A stretch of 64,000 nt of DNA from an uncultured bacterium. GTDB lineage: Bacteria; Cyanobacteriota; Vampirovibrionia; Gastranaerophilales; Gastranaerophilaceae. Below, one piece after another: positions 29,110 to 37,996 of the stretch. Positions within the stretch are counted from its first letter, which is position 1, and each line of letters opens with the position of its first letter. Under the pieces are notes generated by a model that ran no database searches, was not told the origin of the DNA, and saw nothing but the letters and a program-made list of their open reading frames with translations. Both the position numbers and the translations under genes were made by a program. Where the stretch lies: NCBI GenBank assembly GCA_949298985.1, contig CASFYV010000021.1, positions 372,001 to 436,000 on the forward strand, in the 5' to 3' direction.

Positions 29110-31059
29110 TTAGTTTCCATTACATCCGAAAGCAATAGTTACATTTTCTTTAGGATTAATAGCAGAGATTTTGTAACCTTTAGCATCAACTAAGTATCCA
29201 ACTTCATCTCCGGTAGCTTGAGCAAGACCAATAGTACCAGAGATAGCGGTTCTAGTTAAGTCAATCGGAGCTTTAACTGTATCTTTAACTACATCACCAA
29301 CACTTCTGGCAGAAGCCATGAATTGACCTTGGAAAGCTTCACCTAAAGCGATACCAGTGCCTGATGCAACGTCTTCAGCAGCGTTACCTAAAGTTGTTAA
29401 CATACCGCCTGCAGTTCTACCTACGATACCTAACATTTGACCACCCCAAGTAAATGGTGCTGTAACAATTCTTGATACAATATTAGGAGTATTAGATTTA
29501 TTTATTTCAGCATTTAGAATTTGTCTAGGTAATGTAGCTTTACATCCGCAGTGTTCAATTTCTGTAAATGCAAGTTTTAAAGCACCTTTTTCACATCCAG
29601 AAGGTCTTACAACTTCAACTACTTTACCGTATACATTTGAACCACAAGGGTATAATTGACCGTTAATTGTTACATCTTCTAATGTTTTTGCAGCAAATTT
29701 TTGACCAACATGAGAAGATTTAGCACTTACTTGATCTCTGAATTCCAATTTTAAAGTAGGAATTTGAACAAGTTCTTCATTTTCTATGAATGCTTTTTTA
29801 TCTGTAGGACACATTGGGCAATCATTATTTGCAGTTACAGGGTTTGTATCTAAACCTGCTGATACACGGATGTTTTGTAACATAGCTGCGATATCAGCTC
29901 TTGTAGCATCTTTAAATGGAGCAATTGTATTTGGATTTGGTGAATTATTCAAAGCACCTTTATCTAATGCAATTGCTATAGGAATTTGAGCCCATTCTGG
30001 TACTGTATTACCATCACAGTATTTTGATAAAATATCTTTTGCTTTACATTTGTCAATTGTAGGACATTTAATTGCTTTAGATAATGCACATAAAGCTTCT
30101 ACCCTTGTTACGTTGTGATTAGGCATAAATTTACCGTTAGGATATCCTTTTAACAAATCTTGGTGTACGGCAACTGTAATTGCATTACTTGCCCAATGAT
30201 TTGTTGGAACATCAGAGAATAATTTTTCTGATGCACAAGAATACATATCCTTGTTAAATCCTTTTACTAACATAGTTGCGAATTCCGCACGAGAAATATT
30301 CTTAGATGGCTTGAATAATCTATCCGGATAACCTACTACTACATCATTTGTTGCTAATTTATCGATTTCACAAGAAGCCCAATATCCGTTAGGAACATCT
30401 GGGAACATTTGTAAATTAGCAGCAGCACCTGTCATATTACTAAATGGTGTTAAATCAAACGGTTCAAGAGTCTTTTTAATTGCTTGAATTGAATTTGCTG
30501 TACTCATCTGAATAGGACATCCGTTACCATCCATTTTTGATTCATCTCTTACAATAGGAGTACCATTGTGTCTTGATAAATCATTTAAGCAAGGAATATT
30601 AGTTGCAGCACCGGTCATTGAACCTTCACTTGAAACAGTTGTTCCCATTGTTCCTGCTGTTAAAGTGTTTTCTTGTCTGTTTACTGAAAAACCTTCTGCT
30701 GAATAGATTGAATCTTTTTCTGTACCTACGTAATTATTGTAACCATAAATTGCGTTAGGATAAGAATAAACTTGTTTCATATCAGCTCTGGATAAGTCTT
30801 TAACTCCTGGGCATAAAGCACAAGAAGGGATAGGATCAGGCTCACAATTAGGAGCAGTATCACATCCACAATCAGGTGTTTTTGGTATTTCACAAGGACA
30901 TGCCGCACCTGTTACTTCCGGTATGTCATCACAAGGACAAGCACCCTGTGTTACTACAGGACGTTGTTCACAAGGACAAGCTGCCATCACCGTATTAAAG
31001 GAACATGTTGCTATACCAACGGCAATCGCAGCTGCCACTGAAAGTTTTCTAATCGTCAT
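29110..31059 (-). CDS. Secreted SLH-domain protein with Cys-Pro-Cys-rich N-terminus
   Basis: A 649-aa exported protein. The signal peptide is residues 1-27 (cleavage predicted at VMA/AC). Residues 28-85 carry repeated ACPC units and other cysteines. Three SLH repeats follow: MFPDVPNGYWASCEIDKL near 215, LFSDVPTNHWASNAITVAV near 285, and a diverged third near 340-395 ending in TRADIAAMLQNIR. SLH domains bind cell-wall polymers and occur on cyanobacterial outer-membrane proteins. The C-terminal 200 residues include a beta-rich domain and Gly/Ala-rich amphipathic segments that may be membrane-associated. AAAGGAGGT gives an ideal ribosome binding site, and the long leader may be regulatory. Confidence 0.88.
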   Translation of the reverse strand: MTIRKLSVAAAIAVGIATCSFNTVMAACPCEQRPVVTQGACPCDDIPEVTGAACPCEIPKTPDCGCDTAPNCEPDPIPSCALCPGVKDLSRADMKQVYSYPNAIYGYNNYVGTEKDSIYSAEGFSVNRQENTLTAGTMGTTVSSEGSMTGAATNIPCLNDLSRHNGTPIVRDESKMDGNGCPIQMSTANSIQAIKKTLEPFDLTPFSNMTGAAANLQMFPDVPNGYWASCEIDKLATNDVVVGYPDRLFKPSKNISRAEFATMLVKGFNKDMYSCASEKLFSDVPTNHWASNAITVAVHQDLLKGYPNGKFMPNHNVTRVEALCALSKAIKCPTIDKCKAKDILSKYCDGNTVPEWAQIPIAIALDKGALNNSPNPNTIAPFKDATRADIAAMLQNIRVSAGLDTNPVTANNDCPMCPTDKKAFIENEELVQIPTLKLEFRDQVSAKSSHVGQKFAAKTLEDVTINGQLYPCGSNVYGKVVEVVRPSGCEKGALKLAFTEIEHCGCKATLPRQILNAEINKSNTPNIVSRIVTAPFTWGGQMLGIVGRTAGGMLTTLGNAAEDVASGTGIALGEAFQGQFMASARSVGDVVKDTVKAPIDLTRTAISGTIGLAQATGDEVGYLVDAKGYKISAINPKENVTIAFGCNGN

Positions 31060-31425
31060 TTTGACCTCCTTTTTCTGTAGGTGAATTAGATATTACGTGT
31101 ATTTGTTTCTATTTGCCCCGTTAATGTGGGGAGTAGATTCTTTGCGTAAATTCTATTTACCCCAAAACTAACTCCTAAATTATTCTATTTTTTATAAATT
31201 AAAACATTGCCAATAAAGATAATCTGACTAGGGAATAATTTTTGATATACAATGGGAAATTTAATTATTAATCCAATTTGTAAAAACTTGATTACAAATC
31301 AAAAAGAATTACAAACAATTCATTAATTTCACACTTTCTTAACAAAATTTAATAATTTCATTTACAAATTTGCGATAAATCCAATTTTATGGTAATTTTA
31401 CATTAGAATAAAATGGTGAGGATTT
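31060..31425. promoter_or_regulatory. Intergenic region with structured leader of the SLH gene
   Basis: A 366-base region between divergent genes. On the minus strand, a 13-base direct repeat (complement of TTCTATTTgCCCC at 31107-31119 and TTCTATTTaCCCC at 31151-31163) flanks a GGGG/CCCC hairpin (31116-31131). The central block can pair with either repeat copy, so alternative structures are possible in the mRNA leader. The remaining 31165-31425 is AT-rich; a TAAAAT box and GTGAGG precede the LysM gene at 31426. No known riboswitch class was recognised. Confidence 0.4.
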
Positions 31426-31989
31426 ATGAAAAGCACAACACTTAGAAGATCAAATATTACCAGAGAAAAAGTTGCCATGATGGAAGCGCTTAATCGCTAT
31501 AATAAAACACACATGGATGAAGATTTCTATGGAGTTCAAAACAAAAATCGTGAACTGGATGCTCTTTGGCAATCTTTTGGTATTAAATCTCAAAAAAGTG
31601 AAAAAGCTCCTCAAGTTTATTTTGTTACAGGCTTAATAGTCGGTGTAATTATAACTTTAGTGATTACAACTTTTGTTAGTTTATTGATTAATGTATCAAC
31701 TCCTAAAGAAGATGTTGTTGCACCTATTAAAAAAGTTTCAGTGGGAACCGGAAAATTTTCATTTATTCCAGCTGACAGTGCTTCTTCTAAAAAAATAGCT
31801 ACACCTATAGTTACTAACGAAGAATATGAAGTAAAAGAAGGTGATACTTTAGAAAGTATCGTAATAAGATTTTATGGTTCTTTTGATATGAATAAAGTAA
31901 ATGCTATTCAAGAAGCTAATAAAATGGCAAATCCTAATGCTTTATCTATCGGACAAAAATTAATTATCCCTATGAATATTAATCAATAA
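31426..31989 (+). CDS. Single-pass membrane protein with C-terminal LysM domain
   Basis: A 187-aa protein with a cytoplasmic N-terminal region of about 60 residues, one membrane helix (about 63-88: VYFVTGLIVGVIITLVITTF) and a C-terminal LysM domain (about 135-185: EYEVKEGDTLESIVIRFYG ... IGQKLIIPM). LysM binds N-acetylglucosamine polymers, so the protein probably contacts peptidoglycan. GTGAGG precedes the ATG. It is followed by radA after 2 bases and probably shares its transcript. Confidence 0.85.
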   Translation: MKSTTLRRSNITREKVAMMEALNRYNKTHMDEDFYGVQNKNRELDALWQSFGIKSQKSEKAPQVYFVTGLIVGVIITLVITTFVSLLINVSTPKEDVVAPIKKVSVGTGKFSFIPADSASSKKIATPIVTNEEYEVKEGDTLESIVIRFYGSFDMNKVNAIQEANKMANPNALSIGQKLIIPMNINQ

Positions 31990-31991
31990 TT

Positions 31992-33365
31992 ATGGCTAAA
32001 CTTAAAACAAAGTATGTTTGTCAAAATTGTGGATATGAAACAGCAGGTTATTTAGGGAAATGCCCTGAATGTGGCAGTTGGGCTTCTTTTGTTGAAGAGA
32101 TAAATACTCCTACTAAAAATGAAGAGGTTTTTAGTGAAGTTTTAGAAACTTTACCTCCGATGAAACTTAATGAGATTGAAATGAATTCAAAAATCAGAAT
32201 GAGTACGAATATTTCTGAATTTGACAGAGTTCTTGGAGGTGGAATTGTTCAAGGTTCACTGGTTTTAATTGCAGGGGATCCGGGGATTGGAAAATCTACT
32301 ATTTTACTTCAAACATCCGGCGAGCTTTGTAAAAATAACAAAAAAGTTTTTTATGTTTCTGCTGAAGAGTCTGCAAGTCAAATTAAGCTTCGTGCAGAAA
32401 GGCTTGGAGTTAAATCTGATAGTTTATACATTTACCCCCAAACGAATTTGGAGCTTATAAAAAAACATATAGAAGATTTAAAACCTGATTTGGTTATTAT
32501 TGATAGTATTCAGGCAGTTTATACTTCTCAAATTCAAAGTAGTGCAGGAAGTGTTTCTCAAATAAGAGAATGTACTAATTCTCTTATGCAAATTGCTAAA
32601 TCTCAAAATGTATCAATTATTGTGATAGGTCATGTCACTAAAGAAGGAAATATTGCGGGTCCTAAAGTTTTAGAGCATATGGTAGATACTGTAATACAAT
32701 TTGAGGGTGATAAATATAAAACATATAGAATTCTACGTTCTATAAAAAACCGTTTTGGAAATACTTCAGAAGTCGGAATTTTCGAAATGAATGCGAATGG
32801 TTTAAGTGAAGTTATTAATCCAAGTGAATTATTTTTAAAAGAATACAATCAAACCCAAACACCAGGGAGTACAATTATTGTAACAAGTGAAGGCACTCGT
32901 CCGTTGCTTGTAGAAATTCAAGCTTTAGTAGGAACAACTCCTTATCCTGCACCAAGAAGGGTAGCAAATGGCGTTGATACAGGTAGAGTTTTACAAATTC
33001 TTGCTGTTTTAGAAAAAAGAATTGGATTAAATTTGTCTAAACAGGACGTGTATGTCAATGTAATTGGCGGGATTGATGTAAATGAACCTGCTGCGGATTT
33101 AGGAATTGCTCTTGCAATTGTAACTTGTGTAAGGGATGTTGTTTTTGATTCGCACACTGCAATAATTGGTGAGATTGGTTTGTCGGGAGAAATTAGAGCA
33201 GTTAATCATATTGAAAAAAGGATTAATGAAGCTCAAAAATTAGGGTTTAAGAAAATTATTATTCCTGAAGCTAACGAGATTCAAGAAGAGTTTAAGGATA
33301 TTAAAATTATAAGAGTTAAAAGAATTTTGGAAGCGATTACTCGAGGAATCGGCAATGATAATTGA
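31992..33365 (+). CDS. radA: DNA repair ATPase RadA/Sms
   Basis: RadA promotes branch migration and strand extension in recombination. The 457-aa protein has the N-terminal C4 zinc finger (Cys10, 13, 24, 27), Walker A GDPGIGKST near residue 96, the RadA-specific KNRFG near 252 and a C-terminal Lon-like domain (VYVNVIGGIDVNEPAADLGIALAI). No Shine-Dalgarno is evident, so translation is probably coupled to the LysM gene 2 bases upstream. The stop overlaps the following amidohydrolase gene by 11 bases. Confidence 0.95.
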   Translation: MAKLKTKYVCQNCGYETAGYLGKCPECGSWASFVEEINTPTKNEEVFSEVLETLPPMKLNEIEMNSKIRMSTNISEFDRVLGGGIVQGSLVLIAGDPGIGKSTILLQTSGELCKNNKKVFYVSAEESASQIKLRAERLGVKSDSLYIYPQTNLELIKKHIEDLKPDLVIIDSIQAVYTSQIQSSAGSVSQIRECTNSLMQIAKSQNVSIIVIGHVTKEGNIAGPKVLEHMVDTVIQFEGDKYKTYRILRSIKNRFGNTSEVGIFEMNANGLSEVINPSELFLKEYNQTQTPGSTIIVTSEGTRPLLVEIQALVGTTPYPAPRRVANGVDTGRVLQILAVLEKRIGLNLSKQDVYVNVIGGIDVNEPAADLGIALAIVTCVRDVVFDSHTAIIGEIGLSGEIRAVNHIEKRINEAQKLGFKKIIIPEANEIQEEFKDIKIIRVKRILEAITRGIGNDN

Positions 33366-34173
33366 TGCTCATACCCATATTGGAAAAGCTTTTTGGGGAG
33401 ATTTTTCACCTGAATTTCTTTTAGATATAGTTGATAAAAATGCTGATTTTTTAATTTGTTCTAATCTTGCAGGTATTGATTGGTATACTCAAAAAAATGA
33501 ATTAGAAGCTAATTTAGAAATGTTAGAAATTTCTAAAAGGTATTGTAAAATAAAACCTTTACTCGTTTGTCAAGTTGAAAGAACTTCAGGTTGTGAAGTA
33601 GTAGAAAAATTGATTAAAGAAAATTTGGAATTTATTGGTTTAAAATTTCATCCGGAATTTACAAAATTACCTGCAAATTCGGATAAATATAATAAATATT
33701 TAGAGCTTGCTCGAAAGTATAATAAACCTTGTTTGTTTCATTCAGATAATATGAATTCAAAATATGCTTCTCCAAAATTAATTTATGAAAAAGCTCAGCA
33801 ATTTCCAAATGTTCCGATTATTTTAGGACACTTATCTATGGGGGATAGGAATTCTAAAATTGAAGCAATTAAAATCATAGTTGATTCTATTAAAAACGAT
33901 AAAGCGAAATTATATGTTGATACTTCTTGGTTAGAATTAGATGAAATAATATTATTGATTGATAGTTTAAAAAATACAAGTAGAGGTGATTTTACAAATA
34001 GAATTTTATGGGCTACAGATACTCCTGTAGGAGAAATTAATCAAAATAAAAATTATTATCAAGATAGATTATCTAATTTCAAACAAAAAATTCTAAACCA
34101 TTATAACGATAAAAATTTATTGGAAAATATTCTTTTTAATAATGCAAAAAATTTATTTAAGCTGAAAGTTTAG
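33355..34173 (+). CDS. Amidohydrolase-superfamily protein (untagged homolog)
   Basis: A 272-aa TIM-barrel hydrolase starting directly with MIIDAHTHIGK (His6, His8). It continues with GLKFHPEFTKLPANSDKYNKYLE, KPCLFHSD, IILGHLSMGD and WATDTPVGE, the same motif order as the protein at 17254. It lacks the 14-residue leader found there. It overlaps radA by 11 bases, and its 3' end overlaps the convergent gene by 17 bases. The substrate is unknown; PF04909-type enzymes include decarboxylases and hydrolases. Confidence 0.82.
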   Translation: MIIDAHTHIGKAFWGDFSPEFLLDIVDKNADFLICSNLAGIDWYTQKNELEANLEMLEISKRYCKIKPLLVCQVERTSGCEVVEKLIKENLEFIGLKFHPEFTKLPANSDKYNKYLELARKYNKPCLFHSDNMNSKYASPKLIYEKAQQFPNVPIILGHLSMGDRNSKIEAIKIIVDSIKNDKAKLYVDTSWLELDEIILLIDSLKNTSRGDFTNRILWATDTPVGEINQNKNYYQDRLSNFKQKILNHYNDKNLLENILFNNAKNLFKLKV

Positions 34174-35542
34174 TTTGTTGATTATTTTGAAATTCATCTA
34201 GTCCGATTTTCCAACTATCTTCATATTGATTATTTCTGGAAGCAATTTCTTCAGGAAGTCCTGCATGATGGATTTTAGGAAGTAAATATTTTTCACTCAT
34301 TTCAATTGGAGCAGCAACTTCATCATCAGAATCTTGACAAATGAAAATACCTTCTCCATTAGGGTTTACTTTATAACCTACAATAGTAATTTCGTGTCCG
34401 GCTAATCTGTTACCATTTTCAGGATCAGGCCAAGTGTAGCCAATAATTATATTATGTCCCATCTTTAAAGTATCTAATAAGTCTTTCTTTATGGTAGAAA
34501 AATCTTTTTCATACCCTTTTAATCTTCCATTTTCATCAACTATTTGATAAGTAACAGAAGTTGTATTTTTATCTTCTACAACAGATTCAACATATGTTTT
34601 TTCAAAATCAATTAATCCGCCGTCTTCTTGAGTCCAAGCATTAGGAGCACGTTTATCCGTTAGGGAATTGTATGTTTGTTGAGAACCTACTTGCATTAAC
34701 ATTGATTGCATTAAAACATCAATCATAGAACGTTCACCTTTATCTCTATGATGATTTTGAATTCTTGCTCTTATTATTGCATTTTCATCCGGTTTTAATA
34801 ATATTTTTGCGGTATTAAAATCTAGCATTTGATGAGGAGTTTTAAATTTTGTAAGCAACCAAATTGCATCAGATGATTTTTCTGAAAGATTATCCATTTT
34901 AATTGTTTTTTCAACTTCGTTTTTAGGTGAAGTAAGTCCTTCAACCATTCTGAAAAATTCTGCTGTATGTTTTGTCGCTAAATCAAATTCTATACTTGCA
35001 GCAGGACAAGTTCCTGTATGTAAGTTTTCTAAATCCCATTTCGCTTTTGCTATCTCTTGCGGGTTTTCACTAAGTCCTGTTATTAATCCTATTACTTGTC
35101 TTTGATATTCAGGAGGAATATCCTCTGCTGTTTGAGTTATTACATAAGGATTTGCTAAAATATCTAAACATTCTTTTAAGATATTTATTTTATCTAAACC
35201 CGGATCTCGTTCTTCTTTTAAAATTTTATGCAAGTTATCTAAAACAGTGCTTTTATCATTTGAATTATTCTTTAATAATAATCCTGATTTTAAAGCAAAT
35301 TCTAATTTTTTTCTATGATCCAAATCTAATTCATTTACTAAATCTTCATATTTATTTTTTTCATCTTTAGTAACTAAAGAAGTTCTTACAGTTACGGCAG
35401 ATTCATATGCTGTTGCTCTAAAACTAGGCTTAGTGTTGGTTTTGATTTCTTCAGGAATAGTAACAGAAGTACTTTGAGGGGTAATTTGTTTTACTCCTTG
35501 GGTATTATAAAAATTTATATTGTTAAAATTCACACTAGCCAT
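34157..35542 (-). CDS. Unrecognised protein with papain-like peptidase features
   Basis: A 461-aa protein with no firm family. The N-terminus (MASVNFNNINFYNTQG, then PSFRATAYES) resembles the leaders on other lineage-type proteins here. A possible nucleophile Cys occurs in LHTGTCPAASIEFDL near residue 178. A possible catalytic His lies in LAGHEITIVGY near 400, followed by GEGIFICQDSDDE, the spacing and beta-strand pattern expected of a C39/papain-like peptidase or bacteriocin-type hydrolase (inference). No Shine-Dalgarno is visible upstream of the ATG. The function is untested and could be structural. Confidence 0.6.
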   Translation of the reverse strand: MASVNFNNINFYNTQGVKQITPQSTSVTIPEEIKTNTKPSFRATAYESAVTVRTSLVTKDEKNKYEDLVNELDLDHRKKLEFALKSGLLLKNNSNDKSTVLDNLHKILKEERDPGLDKINILKECLDILANPYVITQTAEDIPPEYQRQVIGLITGLSENPQEIAKAKWDLENLHTGTCPAASIEFDLATKHTAEFFRMVEGLTSPKNEVEKTIKMDNLSEKSSDAIWLLTKFKTPHQMLDFNTAKILLKPDENAIIRARIQNHHRDKGERSMIDVLMQSMLMQVGSQQTYNSLTDKRAPNAWTQEDGGLIDFEKTYVESVVEDKNTTSVTYQIVDENGRLKGYEKDFSTIKKDLLDTLKMGHNIIIGYTWPDPENGNRLAGHEITIVGYKVNPNGEGIFICQDSDDEVAAPIEMSEKYLLPKIHHAGLPEEIASRNNQYEDSWKIGLDEFQNNQQTKLSA

Positions 35543-35663
35543 ATATCTATTAAAAAACGAAATTTATTAAAAAATTGCTAAAATGTAACAAATTTTAACA
35601 GTAAATTAATTATAAAATAGGATAAGAAAAAAATTATTCATTGATTTATGTTAAATTAAATAT

Positions 35664-36008
35664 ATGTCAAATATATTAATTGGAAAAAAGGGTGAAGAAA
35701 TAGCTCAAGATTATTTAAAAAAATTGGGGTATAAAATTCTTGAAACAAATAAAAGATTTTCCAGATTTTGCGAAATTGATATAATTGCATTAGATAAAGA
35801 TATTCTTGTTTTTGTTGAGGTTAAGACAAGAAGTTCTAATATTACAGGAATGCCTTTGGAGGCTATTACAAAATCAAAATATCAGCATATTAAACAGGGA
35901 CTTTTTTCTTATATACAAGAAAATCCACAATATAAAAAATATAGAATTGATGCCGTTTCAATTATTTTAAAACCAAAAGTAGAAATTAAGCACTTAAAAA
36001 ACATTTAA
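35664..36008 (+). CDS. yraN: YraN family (UPF0102) endonuclease-like protein
   Basis: A 114-aa protein with the UPF0102 pattern: [47 protein letters not shown] and [12 protein letters not shown]. The fold is a restriction-endonuclease-like core (Glu/Asp/ExK), but its cellular role is unclear. A TTAAAT box sits 7 bases before the ATG without a Shine-Dalgarno. It is probably cotranscribed with gatB. Confidence 0.9.
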   Translation: MSNILIGKKGEEIAQDYLKKLGYKILETNKRFSRFCEIDIIALDKDILVFVEVKTRSSNITGMPLEAITKSKYQHIKQGLFSYIQENPQYKKYRIDAVSIILKPKVEIKHLKNI

Positions 36009-36051
36009 AAATGTTTATGTTAAAATGTTTTTATTAAGTGAGGGAAAAATT

Positions 36052-37500
36052 ATGTCAGATTTAAGAGATAAATATGAAGTTGTAATCGGTTTAGAAGTTC
36101 ACGCACAACTTAAAACAAAATCAAAAATATTTGCACCGGATTCAACAGAATTTGGTAATGAACAAAATTCACAAACAAGTGCAATTACTTTAGGTATGCC
36201 TGGGGTTTTACCTGTATTGAATAAAGAATGTGTAAATATGGGTATTTTATTAGGTCTTGCTTTGAATTGTAAAATACCTAACAGATGTAAGTTTGATAGA
36301 AAACAGTATTTTTATCCTGACCTACCAAAAGGATATCAAATTTCTCAATATGATGAGCCAATTTGTGTTGATGGTTATATCGATGTTAAAGGTAAAAGAA
36401 TCGGTATTACAAGAGCTCATTTGGAAGAAGATGCAGGGAAATTAGTTCACTTAGGTGCAGCAGGTATTAATGGTGCTACAGGTTCTTTAGTTGATTTAAA
36501 CAGGGCTGGAACTCCATTATTGGAAATCGTTTCTGAACCTGATATGAGATCTAGTGAAGAAGCTAGAAATTATATGGAAAAATTAAGAAATATCGTTAGA
36601 TATCTTGGCGTTTGTGACGGAAACTTAGAAGAAGGCTCAATGAGATGTGATGCGAATATTTCAATCATGCCAAAAGGTTCTAAAGAGTTTGGAACAAGAG
36701 CTGAAATTAAGAACGTAAACAGTTTTTCAGCTTTACAACGTGCTATTGAATATGAAATAGACAGACAAATTGAGATTGTTGAAGAAGGTGGGCAAGTTGT
36801 TCAAGAAACAAGACTTTGGGATGATAACTTGAGAGAAACTCGTTCAATGAGAGGAAAAGAAGATGCTCATGATTATAGATATTTTCCTGAACCTGATTTA
36901 ATGCCGTTAGAAATTTCAAGAGAATGGGTTGAAGAAATTCGAGCAAAAATGCCTGAACTTCCGGAAGCCAAGCGTCAAAGATATATGAGTATAGGATTAA
37001 GCGAATATGATGCATCTGTTATCGTAGAGCAAATGCCTTTAGCTTTATTCTTTGATAAAGTTTTAGAGTTAGGTGCTAACGCTAAAATTGCAGTTAACTT
37101 TATAATGGGTGAAATTGCAGCTTACTTAAAAGAAAATAAAGTAGAGATTAATGAAACAAAATTAACTCCTGAAAATTTAGCTGAATTAATTTCATTAATC
37201 GAAAAAGGTACAATTTCTAACAATATAGGTAAGCAAATTCTTATAGAAGATATGATTACAAATGGTGAAAAAGCTTCTGATGTTGTTGAGAAAAAAGGTT
37301 TGAGCCAAATTTCTGACGAAGGAGCAATTAAAGAAATTGTACAAAAAATTATTGAAGCTAATCAGCCTCAAGTTGAAGCTTATAGGAATGGTAAAACTAA
37401 TTTATTAGGTTTCTTTGTTGGTCAGGTAATGAAGGAAACTAAAGGTAGAGCTAATCCTAAAACAGTTAACGAATTAATAAAAGGATTTTTAGAAGGTTAG
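36052..37500 (+). CDS. gatB: Aspartyl/glutamyl-tRNA amidotransferase subunit B
   Basis: The GatB subunit activates and amidates misacylated Glu-tRNAGln or Asp-tRNAAsn. ATG 36052 is chosen because GAGGG stands 8 bases upstream; the upstream ATG at 36025 has no support. The 482-aa protein begins [18 protein letters not shown] and contains [50 protein letters not shown] and the C-terminal YqeY-like tail ending [12 protein letters not shown]. gatA and gatC are not in the window. Confidence 0.97.
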   Translation: MSDLRDKYEVVIGLEVHAQLKTKSKIFAPDSTEFGNEQNSQTSAITLGMPGVLPVLNKECVNMGILLGLALNCKIPNRCKFDRKQYFYPDLPKGYQISQYDEPICVDGYIDVKGKRIGITRAHLEEDAGKLVHLGAAGINGATGSLVDLNRAGTPLLEIVSEPDMRSSEEARNYMEKLRNIVRYLGVCDGNLEEGSMRCDANISIMPKGSKEFGTRAEIKNVNSFSALQRAIEYEIDRQIEIVEEGGQVVQETRLWDDNLRETRSMRGKEDAHDYRYFPEPDLMPLEISREWVEEIRAKMPELPEAKRQRYMSIGLSEYDASVIVEQMPLALFFDKVLELGANAKIAVNFIMGEIAAYLKENKVEINETKLTPENLAELISLIEKGTISNNIGKQILIEDMITNGEKASDVVEKKGLSQISDEGAIKEIVQKIIEANQPQVEAYRNGKTNLLGFFVGQVMKETKGRANPKTVNELIKGFLEG

Positions 37501-37506
37501 ATTTTA

Positions 37507-37538
37507 AAAGGCGGAGCTAAGCTCCGCCTTTCTTTTTA
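37507..37538 (+). terminator. Terminator of gatB
   Basis: AAAGGCGGAGC (37507-37517) pairs with GCTCCGCCTTT (37521-37531) around a TAA loop, and a T-rich tail follows. Confidence 0.93.
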
Positions 37539-37627
37539 TAAAATCATTGTACACTTCTAAGGTATTGTTTTTTTATTCTATTCACAAGTGTAAAAGTTTT
37601 TAAGTTAAGAAGGAGTTAATAAAAAAT

Positions 37628-37662
37628 TCTATTCACTACTCACTATTCACTAATCACTAATC
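37628..37662. repeat. CACTA-type short tandem repeat, copy 1
   Basis: Overlapping units of ATTCACTA, CTCACT and AATCACTA make a 35-base tract. A near-identical tract (26 of 27 bases) lies 25 kb away at 63204-63230. Both are intergenic. The origin is unknown; a minisatellite-like slipped repeat or the remnant of a dispersed repeat are options. Confidence 0.7.
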
Positions 37663-37746
37663 TCAAATGGCATGCCCAAAATTTTTGAATGTTTTTATCG
37701 CAAAAGTGTGTGTTTAACAATTAATAAGGGTTTGAGATTTTGTCAA

Positions 37747-37764
37747 GAAAAGTATATACTTTTC
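37747..37764. promoter_or_regulatory. 18-bp perfect palindrome upstream of nrdD
   Basis: GAAAAGTATATACTTTTC is a perfect dyad in the 496-base gap before nrdD. It has the size and symmetry of a dimeric repressor operator. A link to nrd regulation is plausible, but the sequence is not a clear match to the NrdR box as I know it. Confidence 0.4.
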
Positions 37765-37855
37765 ATGCGAAAACTGTAACAAAATTAATATTATTGAGAA
37801 ATGTAAAACTATTGTTTTTATTGGGTTTTGGGGATTATGAAATTTTGTGAATAAT

Positions 37856-37884
37856 TTGATTAGAATACTTATTTGAATTATCAT
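37856..37884 (+). promoter_or_regulatory. Candidate sigma-70-type promoter of nrdD
   Basis: TTGATT (37856-37861) and TATCAT (37879-37884) are separated by exactly 17 bases. This would give a leader of about 105 bases that contains the inverted repeat at 37910-37926. Confidence 0.4.
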
Positions 37885-37909
37885 TTAAATATAGGATTAG
37901 ATTTTGGGA

Positions 37910-37926
37910 AGAGAATGTTATTCTCT
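37910..37926. promoter_or_regulatory. Inverted repeat in the nrdD leader
   Basis: AGAGAAT-GTT-ATTCTCT is a perfect 7-base dyad about 70 bases before the nrdD start. It may be an operator half-site pair or an RNA hairpin. The remainder of 37539-37996 shows no gene. Confidence 0.35.
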
Positions 37927-37996
37927 AAATAGAAATAAGCGGAATAGAAAGAAAATAGCTTATTTTGTCGTAAATTAGGAGGTTAGATAGATAGCA

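Noticed and set aside
31060..31425. c-di-GMP or other known riboswitch before the SLH gene
   Set aside because: No conserved core of a known class was recognised; only the alternative GGGG/CCCC pairing is supported.
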